Source: DTJG01 sp964532995 (GTDB taxonomy: Bacteria; Ratteibacteria; UBA8468; B48-G9; DTJG01). From it: a stretch of 21,547 nucleotides of DNA. The position numbers and the translations under genes are program-made. Shown piece by piece: positions 8,423 through 15,787 of the stretch (the first letter of the stretch is position 1; each line of letters opens with the position of its first letter). The notes beneath the pieces are model-generated. The model had not been told where the DNA came from. It was given only the letters and a program-made list of their open reading frames with translations, and searched no databases. The stretch is from NCBI GenBank assembly GCA_964532995.1, contig CAZHJN010000033.1:1-21547 (forward strand), read 5' to 3'.

Positions 8423-9487
8423 ATTTATAAACCCGCCTCCTATTACAATATCCTGCCTGTAAAAAACAACAGCCTGTCCGGGTGTTATCGCCCTCTGAGG
8501 TTTTTCAAACAGGACTTCAATCTTGTTTCTTTCAACAGGAAGTATCTTTGCCTCTGCACCCTGGTGTTTATACCTTATTTTTGCAACAACTTTCATGGGC
8601 TCAGTTAGTTTTTCAATACCAATAAAGTTGGGTTCTGTTGCGATAAGCCTGCTTTTGTAGAGGTCTTTTTCCTCTCCGGCGATAATTCTATTGTTTTCCG
8701 CATCTATACCGATTACATAAAAAGGTTTCCCTTTTGAAATACCCATACCTTTTCTCTGCCCTATTGTATAATAAATTATACCTTTGTGTTTTCCAATAAC
8801 ATTGTCAGCAGTATCAACTATTTCTCCTGGTTCTGTGCCTTTTTCAAAGAGAAAATATCTTTCTCCTGATATGAAATCCTGGCTTTCTTCTTTCCGGTAA
8901 ACGGCAAATCCATTTTTTCTTGCAATTTCCCTGACAGTGTTTTTTGTAAGATTTCCAAGCGGAAAAATGATTTTTGATAGCTGCTTCTGGGTGAGAAGAA
9001 AAAGAAAATAACTCTGATCCTTATTTTTATCAACGCCTTTTCTCAGTATATAACGCTTTCTTTCAGAATTGTATTCCACCCTTGCATAATGGCCTGTTGC
9101 AAAAAAGTCAAAATCCACACCTTTTTTCCCAAGTTCCTGAATGAGGAACTGAAACTTGATAAATCTATTGCAAACAACACAGGGATTTGGCGTTCTTCCG
9201 GAAAGATATTCGTTTTTGAAGTAATCAAGGACCCTTTTTTTGAATTCTTTCCTGGCATCGATAAAATGGATAGGAATTCCCAGAATTTTTCCAATTTTTT
9301 CCAGATCTTCAATTTCTTTTTCCTCAGGTCCATAGCAGGCGGATTTTGCTCTGCATCCTCCTGAATATTTTTCATCCCAGGTCTTCATAAATACGCCTGA
9401 AACATCATAACCCTGCTGTTTTAAAAGTAATGCTGATACAGTTGAGTCAACCCCACCGCTCATTCCGACGATAACTTTTTCTTTCAT
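8408..9487 (-). CDS. mnmA: tRNA-specific 2-thiouridylase MnmA
   Basis: 359 residues, usual length for the family. MnmA activates U34 of tRNA-Lys, -Glu and -Gln with ATP and inserts sulfur to give 2-thiouridine. Visible motifs: the PP-loop SGGVDS (10-15), the nucleophile region GRTPNPCVVCNRFIKF with C103 and C106, ATGHYARV (130-137), DQSYFLF (158-164), YTIGQRKGMG and the C-terminal beta-barrel ending in QDIVIGGGFI. A Shine-Dalgarno AGAGG lies 6 bases before the ATG (9494-9498 on the plus strand). Two features are atypical relative to E. coli MnmA: an extra cysteine pair C45/C51 in GGCRAKSACYG, and absence of the second catalytic cysteine normally in an ICFI-type motif, since this protein reads ESQDFISG at 201-208. 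It is a housekeeping gene, convergent with and overlapping the lyase gene by 15 bp, and divergent from the large gene at 9612. Confidence 0.95.
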   Translation of the reverse strand: MKEKVIVGMSGGVDSTVSALLLKQQGYDVSGVFMKTWDEKYSGGCRAKSACYGPEEKEIEDLEKIGKILGIPIHFIDARKEFKKRVLDYFKNEYLSGRTPNPCVVCNRFIKFQFLIQELGKKGVDFDFFATGHYARVEYNSERKRYILRKGVDKNKDQSYFLFLLTQKQLSKIIFPLGNLTKNTVREIARKNGFAVYRKEESQDFISGERYFLFEKGTEPGEIVDTADNVIGKHKGIIYYTIGQRKGMGISKGKPFYVIGIDAENNRIIAGEEKDLYKSRLIATEPNFIGIEKLTEPMKVVAKIRYKHQGAEAKILPVERNKIEVLFEKPQRAITPGQAVVFYRQDIVIGGGFINSVIS

Positions 9488-9511
9488 TGTCAGCCTCTGG
9501 ATTTCCTATCA

Positions 9512-9539
9512 ATTATAATTTTTTTTGGACACTTGACAA
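9512..9539 (-). promoter_or_regulatory. mnmA promoter (minus strand)
   Basis: On the minus strand TTGTCA (9534-9539) and a perfect TATAAT (9512-9517) are separated by 16 bases. Transcription would start about 18 bases before the ATG at 9487, leaving room for the AGAGG ribosome site. The -35 element overlaps that of the divergent promoter. Confidence 0.6.
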
Positions 9540-9559
9540 AATTCTAACTCAGGTATAAC
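9533..9559 (+). promoter_or_regulatory. Candidate promoter for the 1349-residue exported protein
   Basis: A perfect TTGACA (9533-9538) is followed after 15 bases by TATAAC (9554-9559, 5 of 6). The spacing is shorter than the usual 17. The leader to the ATG at 9612 would be about 45 bases. The seven-base core TTGACAA (9533-9539) serves as -35 in both directions. Confidence 0.42.
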
Positions 9560-9611
9560 TTGATGTATAAAACAATCAAACAATTTTTATCGGTTACAGA
9601 AGGGAATTGAG

Positions 9612-12600
9612 ATGAAGAGAAAAATTTTTTTGATTTTCGGATTCATAATGGCTGTGGTGGCGGGTATGTGTTACGGAGATGTGAAAGATATTGAAAAAAT
9701 TCTTGGTTCAGGTGCTGACAGGTGGAATATTTCTGGTGTCAGGTACGCAACCGTGGTTGAAAACGGAAAAACAATACTTTCAACCGAGCCTTCCGGATAT
9801 GTTTCCATATCAGGGAAAGATCTTTATAAGCTGCCCGGAGAATATACTTTTTATTTTTATCTCAGGCCGCAGAAGCCATATGGTTCAAGCATAACTGTTT
9901 CAGCCGGCTGCACTGAATTGCCGGATAAAAGCAAACAGGCATTCACCGCATCCTGCAGCGCAGCACAGGATGCAAAATACATCAATTACAGTTTAAGCGT
10001 TCAGCCGCAAACCGAAAAGCCCATTAATGGACATCTGTATTTTCAGGCCATTTCTGATATCAGTTTCAACTGGCCAGAAGAGATGAGAAAAACTATTGAA
10101 TATCAGATTGCTTCCGCTCCAAAAATAACCGAAAAACTCCATACACTTCGTCTTGTTATAACAAAAAGAATGTTCAGTGTTTATGTTAATGGAAGATTTG
10201 TTGGACGTTTACCTCTTCAAAAAGATTTTCAGGATAAAGGAACCATTAATATAACATTGTATTATGGAACGAAACTGCTGTGCATGCAAACAAAAAAAAT
10301 AGAAGAAGCAGATGAAAGATTTTTTCCTCTTGATCTGACAGGATTTGTCAACAGTTCTGCGGTTGTAAAAGGGAAATTACTTGCAAAAAATCAGATTGAT
10401 GTCCTCAAGAACCAGCTGCAGAAAGAAAAGATACCGTTTATCTTTCCGGTTCCTGACGGGAAAGGTAATGACCATCTTGACATCGGTCCAAGCTGGACAA
10501 GATTTGGTGCAATCAAAGGATATATTGCAGCGAATTTCGGAACTTTTGGCGGCAGATGGATTTCAGCGGACAGGATTGATCCTTCAAGATTCTGTATGTA
10601 TGTTCCTTATGCAAGGTACAAGGCTCTTCATATAATAGGAACGTTTGATGGCGAAAAAAATAATGTTCCTTTGATAACAGCTCAATTTTACAGGCCTAAT
10701 GCCGGTCATCCAATGAATTTTTCCCAAACTGTACCTGTTTATTCTGCAAAACCAAAAGGTATTCAGGCATATTCAGTGAAACTTGAAAACGGTCAGAGTA
10801 TCAACCTCTTTCATGTTGTTATTCCAATAGACCCTGGTAAAATGGACTGGTTTTCTGACCTCAAAAGGGTTGGTCTGGAACTGACCAAGGAAGTTAAACC
10901 TTACAGAGCGTACCCTGATCCTCTTGAATACAGCTGGCATGGTGCCGGGCTTCCGAGCGGAGTTCATATTTTTGCTGCAACACTTGAATCAGTTGAAACA
11001 GATATTGACCTTCAACCAGATGCGGTTGGACACGTATGGACTTCACCCGCTAAACCGGGATATTCAGTAAATCTCATAAACAGGACAAATTCACCGAGAA
11101 CCGTTAATCTCACTGTTTCAACATCTGACTATGACGGAATAGACAGGTCAGTTCAAAAACAACTCATAAATCTTCCGGCAGGAAAAAGTTTAAACCTGAA
11201 GATTCCCCTTAACCCAAAAAGGTATGGGCTTCATTACCTTGATGTTGTGTGTTCTTCTGAAAATGAAACCTATACCTGCTCAAGGAATTTTGCCTATCTG
11301 CATCCTGACACGAGAGAACGAGGAAACTGGAGTGAAGGGAAAGGAGCAATTTTCGGGTACTGGAACTGGTCCGGCGGACATGATACCCCTGATTTCAAAA
11401 CAGAACTTATTGTGATGGCTCAGGCAGGTGCAGAGACAAACCTTTCAACCTATAGAACCGCAAGCCCTGAGATTAGAGAATTAGCTGAAAAGCTGGGTTA
11501 TGTTTCATATAAAGCATTTGATGGTGGGGTCATATATGTCAATAGCTTTGCTTATGCCAATGCGAAATACTATGATCCCGGTAATCCAGAGGCAACCCAA
11601 AAATGGCTGATAGAGGAATTGAAGAAATACAAAGTTGAAAAAAGTCCAATTAATAAGCCAGAATATATCCTGTTTTTTCCTGAACCAGGAATCGGTCCGA
11701 TTACATATGGTATCTGGCCAACTCATTATGGTGAACCTGATTATAAACTTACTGAGCAGGAAAAGAAATCATTTCAAGCCCAGCTTGAAAAATTCCTGCT
11801 TGGCGCAAGAGCTGTCAGAAAACAGTGGCCTGATGTGAAAATCCTGCTACCTCATGGAGACCCTCATTATACAGCTTTATTTTTGCGATTAAGTCCAGAA
11901 GCAAGAGAATTTATTGATGGGGTTGGGCTTGATTTGCCCGGTTTTGAAAGAACTCCTGAACAACCGGTTCACCAGGTTGTTTTGAACAGATTGTATCCTA
12001 TTTTGCAGGACATAAGAAAATATAAACCGAATCCTTATCTTGCTGTTGTTGAAGGTACCTGCATTTCCTCTGCTGACTATGACACCAGTTTCGAAGACCA
12101 GGCAAATATTGCAACGAGAAATTTTCTGGTTCTTATCGGCTACGGAATAAACAATCATGCCAGTTCCAATGCACCTTTTGACTGCGCAAATTACTGGGGA
12201 GAAAATCATTATGGTGGCGGGTATTGCACAAGATTACCCCTTGCAATGCCCAAACTTGCCTATGTGTCCTATGCCACACTGACAAGACACATCAACAGAT
12301 GTAATTTTGTAAGATATGTACCAGCAGGAAGTTCCTCAACATACTGTCAGGAATACAAACACTATAAAACAGGAAAATTTGTTTATGTTTTGTGGACTGT
12401 CAGGGGAAAAAGGCCTGTTACCGTGAAGCTTGAACCAAATCAGACCATTGAAGATTATGACATAAATGATAATGCTACTGTATTAAAAGAAAAAAATGGT
12501 ACCGCAACATTTAATATAGGACAATCTCCTGTGTATCTTGAAGGACTTGAAAAAGAAATTAATCTGGTGCTTGGCGAGCCGGATCATAGTGATTGTTTGC

Positions 12601-13661
12601 CATCAAAGTTTTCTTTGAAGATTTCAAACCTGAGCGGTTGGAAAATTTCAACTGTGCGTGATTTTGAATACGAAAACACAAATAAACTCCAGATAGAAAG
12701 ATTTCCTGGTAAGATGAACCTGAGCAGGATAAAGGTTGACAGTAAATATGGAAAACAGGCGCTTGCCGTGAAGCTTGAAAAACAGGAAGTTGATAGAAAA
12801 GTGATGCCATATTACACAACGCTTTTACCTGAAAAACCACTGGTAATACCGGGAAAACCGAGTCATCTTGGAATATGGGTGCATGCATCCAGTGATTGGG
12901 GAAGACTGGTTTACTGTCTTAAAGATGCAAAAGGTGAAAAGTGGATAAGCGTAGGTACAAAGGATGACTGGAACAGCGATGATATCAGAACAATGAGCTT
13001 TTTCTGTTTTGATGGATGGAGATATATGAGATTTCAGATGCCTTCAAATGCACCTTATGATTGCTACAGAGAACTCGGGTCATCCTGGTGGGGAAGTTAT
13101 GGCGGGGATGGGATAGTTGATCTACCTCTTACTCTTGAAAAGATTATAATAGAGAGACGTTCTTCTGTGATACACGGAAATGATCTTGTTCCTGCAAAGA
13201 ACGATGATGTTCTGCTCGGTGATCTTTATGCTGAATATGAGGATGTTTTTAACATGACACAGAAGGCAGTGGCTCTTTCAAAACTGAGGATGCCAGCGCC
13301 ACACCAGATACCTGAACTTGAAAATCCGATTTCCAGTCTTGATAAAACCGGGGTATTACCACCGGCAAGGCTTTTGAGTGTGTCAGACCCCGAGCATATG
13401 CCTGATGGAACAAGATGTCATGTGTTTTTCAAGGAGCAGGAAAACGCAAAGGGTTATGATATATGGGCGAGTCCGTATCCTGATGGAAGGGGTGCTAAAA
13501 AAATTGCATCCGGTTTAACAAGATCAGGTGTTATTATTGAAGAACTGAAGCCTGATACTGATTTTTATCTTTTTATTGTTTACACTGATAAAGAAGGGAA
13601 ACAATCTCATCCATCAAAAGCATTGAAAATACGTCTGAAAAACAAATTTCTTTATCAGTAA
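9612..13661 (+). CDS. Large exported multidomain protein, putative glycosidase with lectin-like, CBM-like and fibronectin III-like parts
   Basis: 1349 residues. Start supported by AAGGGA 6 bases upstream and by a signal peptide (MKRKIFLIFGFIMAVVAGMCYG). Residues about 25-235 look like a concanavalin-type beta-sandwich (YTFYFYLRP, HTLRLVITKRMFSVYVNGRF). After further beta-rich sequence, residues about 575-930 look like a TIM-barrel glycosidase core: GYWNWSGGHDTP, then E691 in FFPEPGIGP, DGVGLDLPGF, E814 in YLAVVEGT, then NHASSNAPFDCANYWGE. Two glutamates at strand ends about 120 residues apart fit the acid/base and nucleophile arrangement of clan GH-A enzymes, but this is inference. Residues about 1017-1205 resemble a carbohydrate-binding jelly roll (LGIWVHASSDWG, WRYMRFQMPSN), and residues about 1250-1345 a fibronectin type III domain (AKGYDIWASPYPDG, ELKPDTDFYLFIVYTDKEGK). 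I do not recognise a known GH family. The next gene follows 3 bp after the stop. Confidence 0.78.
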   Translation: MKRKIFLIFGFIMAVVAGMCYGDVKDIEKILGSGADRWNISGVRYATVVENGKTILSTEPSGYVSISGKDLYKLPGEYTFYFYLRPQKPYGSSITVSAGCTELPDKSKQAFTASCSAAQDAKYINYSLSVQPQTEKPINGHLYFQAISDISFNWPEEMRKTIEYQIASAPKITEKLHTLRLVITKRMFSVYVNGRFVGRLPLQKDFQDKGTINITLYYGTKLLCMQTKKIEEADERFFPLDLTGFVNSSAVVKGKLLAKNQIDVLKNQLQKEKIPFIFPVPDGKGNDHLDIGPSWTRFGAIKGYIAANFGTFGGRWISADRIDPSRFCMYVPYARYKALHIIGTFDGEKNNVPLITAQFYRPNAGHPMNFSQTVPVYSAKPKGIQAYSVKLENGQSINLFHVVIPIDPGKMDWFSDLKRVGLELTKEVKPYRAYPDPLEYSWHGAGLPSGVHIFAATLESVETDIDLQPDAVGHVWTSPAKPGYSVNLINRTNSPRTVNLTVSTSDYDGIDRSVQKQLINLPAGKSLNLKIPLNPKRYGLHYLDVVCSSENETYTCSRNFAYLHPDTRERGNWSEGKGAIFGYWNWSGGHDTPDFKTELIVMAQAGAETNLSTYRTASPEIRELAEKLGYVSYKAFDGGVIYVNSFAYANAKYYDPGNPEATQKWLIEELKKYKVEKSPINKPEYILFFPEPGIGPITYGIWPTHYGEPDYKLTEQEKKSFQAQLEKFLLGARAVRKQWPDVKILLPHGDPHYTALFLRLSPEAREFIDGVGLDLPGFERTPEQPVHQVVLNRLYPILQDIRKYKPNPYLAVVEGTCISSADYDTSFEDQANIATRNFLVLIGYGINNHASSNAPFDCANYWGENHYGGGYCTRLPLAMPKLAYVSYATLTRHINRCNFVRYVPAGSSSTYCQEYKHYKTGKFVYVLWTVRGKRPVTVKLEPNQTIEDYDINDNATVLKEKNGTATFNIGQSPVYLEGLEKEINLVLGEPDHSDCLPSKFSLKISNLSGWKISTVRDFEYENTNKLQIERFPGKMNLSRIKVDSKYGKQALAVKLEKQEVDRKVMPYYTTLLPEKPLVIPGKPSHLGIWVHASSDWGRLVYCLKDAKGEKWISVGTKDDWNSDDIRTMSFFCFDGWRYMRFQMPSNAPYDCYRELGSSWWGSYGGDGIVDLPLTLEKIIIERRSSVIHGNDLVPAKNDDVLLGDLYAEYEDVFNMTQKAVALSKLRMPAPHQIPELENPISSLDKTGVLPPARLLSVSDPEHMPDGTRCHVFFKEQENAKGYDIWASPYPDGRGAKKIASGLTRSGVIIEELKPDTDFYLFIVYTDKEGKQSHPSKALKIRLKNKFLYQ

Positions 13662-13664
13662 TTA

Positions 13665-14774
13665 ATGAGAAGCAAATTTTTCAAAATTGTTGATGAGGGT
13701 TTTGTCTATCGCGCTGTCAGAAATACAGTAGCGTGTGGATCGAGATGTGTATTATCAGATACCGGAGAGATTGTCTGTTCCTTTATGGTTCAATCAGGGC
13801 TCGGAATAAATGATTTCATACCTGTTATAGTTCGCTCGCGCGATGGCCGGAAATGGAGCAGTCCGGTTATGCCCTGGCAGCATCTTTCAAACATTTACAG
13901 CATATTTGGTTCAATAAGCCGCAGTCATGACGGACAGATGTTCTTTTTCGGAACCCGTACAAAGATTGATGTCCATGGTGAATCATTCTGGTCAGAAGCG
14001 ACCCAGGGACTAAAAGACAACGAGCTTGTGTATGCGCATTCAGCTGATGATGGTCGTTCATGGTCTGAACTGTTCGTAATTCCCAAACCAATTCCGGGTG
14101 CTGCGGAAGCACCCGGTGCAATGTGCGTAACAAGAAACGGTTCATGGCATGTTTGTTATTCCCCTTACAACACATTTGACCCGAATCTCTCTGTTGAAAG
14201 AAATCAGGTCGTTCTTCTGACAAGCAGGGACAATGGCAAATCCTGGTTATATAAACCGATGTTTCATTTTGAAAAGCGGTACGCAACAGCAGCAGAGGCA
14301 TGGGTTATTGAACTTTCTGATGGACGGTTGCTTGGCACATGCTGGAAGCTCAATCAGAAAGATGGTTCTGACTTTCCAAATCCGTACACCATCTCTTTTG
14401 ATGACGGCAGAACATGGACATCTTCAAAATCAACAGGTATTATGGGTCAGTCAACAGCACTTGCACCGCTTCCTGATGGCAGGGCGCTGTTCATCTATAA
14501 CCAGAGAAAACAGGTTCCTTACGGGGTGCGACTTGCAGTTGTAAATCCCTGTGATGTTGATTTTGGAATTAATGTTGATGAACTTATTTATAATGCAGAA
14601 AAACCAGCAAAAAAACAGTCAGCAACATCTCATGGCGACTGGACAAATTTCAGTTTTGGAGAACCGCATGTTGCTGTGCTTAAAGACAAAACACTTCTTG
14701 TTGTTTTCTGGTGCATAGAACAGGATGAATCGGGCATAAGATACATAAGACTTGAAGCACCCGAACTTTTCTAA
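13665..14774 (+). CDS. Asp-box (BNR) repeat sialidase-fold protein, no signal peptide
   Basis: 369 residues. Four Asp-box motifs (S-x-D-x-G-x-x-W type) are visible: SRDGRKW (58-64), SADDGRSW (126-133), SRDNGKSW (187-194) and SFDDGRTW (244-251). Such spacing marks a six-bladed sialidase-like beta-propeller. The EAWVIELSDGRLLGTCW segment (211-227) resembles the glutamate-containing blade of exo-sialidases, but the full arginine triad cannot be confirmed by eye, so it may be a sialidase or another BNR glycosidase. There is no hydrophobic leader, so it is predicted cytoplasmic, unlike the upstream protein. It starts 3 bp after the preceding stop with no clear Shine-Dalgarno sequence, so translation is probably coupled. 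Its stop lies 2 bp from the stop of the convergent minus-strand gene, with no space for a separate terminator. Confidence 0.82.
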   Translation: MRSKFFKIVDEGFVYRAVRNTVACGSRCVLSDTGEIVCSFMVQSGLGINDFIPVIVRSRDGRKWSSPVMPWQHLSNIYSIFGSISRSHDGQMFFFGTRTKIDVHGESFWSEATQGLKDNELVYAHSADDGRSWSELFVIPKPIPGAAEAPGAMCVTRNGSWHVCYSPYNTFDPNLSVERNQVVLLTSRDNGKSWLYKPMFHFEKRYATAAEAWVIELSDGRLLGTCWKLNQKDGSDFPNPYTISFDDGRTWTSSKSTGIMGQSTALAPLPDGRALFIYNQRKQVPYGVRLAVVNPCDVDFGINVDELIYNAEKPAKKQSATSHGDWTNFSFGEPHVAVLKDKTLLVVFWCIEQDESGIRYIRLEAPELF

Positions 14775-14776
14775 TC

Positions 14777-15577
14777 TCAGAATTGCCGGGCAACTGTTAT
14801 ATGGAAAACAGGTTGGTTCTTTTCATAGATCACGAGGCACTTTTTTTCCTGCTGGAGTTGTAGAAGTGTTTTTCCAAGTATTATTTTCAGACTCTGTGAA
14901 TACTGATTTGCAAGCTGATCAAAATCTGTTTTTTTGAATGCAGGGTTATTTAAATTTTTCATCAGATAATAATAAGTACCCTGGTCTTCAGCAGTATATT
15001 CAAAATCTCTAAAGAGTATATCCACAGTTGTTCCAAACTGATGACTTGATATACTCCTTGTTGCATTTCTGTTTTTTCTTACAAGGCGTTCCTGCGCCCT
15101 TGCTGTGCGAAGCGCGGAGCTTATTGTATATCGATACACAGGAAGTCCATGCTGTTTCAAATTCTCATGAAATCTTTCCCCTATCAATTGCAGGAGTTTT
15201 AGAGCATCCTCAGAAACAAATGGAAGGGAATCTTCGAGCTCCTTTATTTTCCAGAATCTGCTGTTATCAAGCCGAACAAGATACCCTTTTTTTACCGCCT
15301 GATGTACTGCTTTATCGTCAAGCAGTCCGGACACACCAATTTTTTGCGCAACTTCAACATGATAATCGTTCACCATTGTTCGCAACTGTCTTATTTCCTC
15401 GCCACTCAGAGATACCCTCAGATTCGTAAAATTATTTCTGTATAATTCGTATCTGGATGCCTCTTTCCTCAATTTCGAGATTGGAACTGAAACTTTGAAA
15501 TATGTAAAAAGGCAAAGAGAAATCAAAAGTGCCAGGATCAATATTATGACAACCGTTATTAATATTCTTGTTTTCAT
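14777..15577 (-). CDS. Membrane-anchored DUF5715-like protein with M15/LAS-type metallopeptidase signature
   Basis: 266 residues. Residues 5-27 (ILITVVIILILALLISLCLFTYF) form a single hydrophobic segment, either an uncleaved anchor or a signal sequence; the rest would lie outside the cytoplasmic membrane. The segment SSALRTARAQERLVRKNRNA followed by SSHQFGTTVDI (177-187) matches DUF5715-type proteins. H179-x6-D186, together with H259 near the C-terminus (VFHITV), reproduces the H-x6-D...H zinc-ligand layout of M15/VanY (LAS) D,D- or L,D-carboxypeptidases. A role in peptidoglycan trimming is therefore plausible, by inference. No good Shine-Dalgarno sequence precedes the ATG (AAAAAAAAGA only). 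A well-formed promoter lies just upstream. It is convergent with the Asp-box gene and divergent from the propeller gene at 15788, and has no obvious role in glycan utilisation. Confidence 0.78.
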   Translation of the reverse strand: MKTRILITVVIILILALLISLCLFTYFKVSVPISKLRKEASRYELYRNNFTNLRVSLSGEEIRQLRTMVNDYHVEVAQKIGVSGLLDDKAVHQAVKKGYLVRLDNSRFWKIKELEDSLPFVSEDALKLLQLIGERFHENLKQHGLPVYRYTISSALRTARAQERLVRKNRNATRSISSHQFGTTVDILFRDFEYTAEDQGTYYYLMKNLNNPAFKKTDFDQLANQYSQSLKIILGKTLLQLQQEKKCLVIYEKNQPVFHITVARQF

Positions 15578-15601
15578 TCTTTTTTTTGCATACGGATATG
15601 A

Positions 15602-15630
15602 ATTTTACAGGAAATTTTTGCATATGTAAA
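15602..15630 (-). promoter_or_regulatory. Promoter of the DUF5715-like gene (minus strand)
   Basis: On the minus strand TTTACA (15625-15630) and TAAAAT (15602-15607) are separated by exactly 17 bases, each 5 of 6 to consensus. The start point would fall about 18 bases before the ATG at 15577. The perfect inverted repeat at 15633-15650 sits directly upstream of the -35 box. Confidence 0.52.
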
Positions 15631-15646
15631 ATAAGTATGGTAGCAT
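15618..15646 (+). promoter_or_regulatory. Weak candidate promoter for the propeller gene at 15788
   Basis: TTGCAT (15618-15623, 4 of 6) and TAGCAT (15641-15646, 4 of 6) are 17 bases apart on the plus strand. The inverted repeat at 15633-15650 covers the spacer and -10. The leader would be about 135 bases. The downstream part of the spacer (15651-15777) shows nothing else convincing apart from a TTGACA at 15762 with no matching -10. Confidence 0.27.
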
Positions 15647-15650
15647 ACTT
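15633..15650. repeat. Perfect 7-bp inverted repeat, candidate operator
   Basis: AAGTATG (15633-15639) and CATACTT (15644-15650) are perfect reverse complements around GTAG. The repeat lies in the divergent spacer between two genes, next to the minus-strand -35 and over the plus-strand promoter candidate. A further CATACTT occurs at about 15714-15720. Dyad symmetry at this location suits a repressor or activator site, but no regulator gene is nearby. Confidence 0.42.
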
Positions 15651-15787
15651 CCACCAACAAAAAGATTCTGAATGTATGGTGAACAGGGGAACTTTAAGTT
15701 GCAGCCAGCAATGTCATACTTGAAAGTTTCTCTCTGAAAAAAAGGGGTGAAATAGAGATTTTTGACAATCCAACAGCGGGAGGCAAT

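Noticed and set aside
13867..14301. 144-codon open frame on the minus strand inside the Asp-box gene
   Set aside because: It is opposite four well-formed Asp-box motifs on the plus strand; low-complexity Leu/Arg/His composition marks it as a shadow.
15672..15737. Small 21-codon plus-strand ORF in the divergent spacer
   Set aside because: No ribosome site, no recognisable product, and short enough to be chance.
15762..15767. Perfect TTGACA just before the propeller gene
   Set aside because: A -10 at normal spacing would fall on the ATG itself, and the sequence there is not a -10 box.
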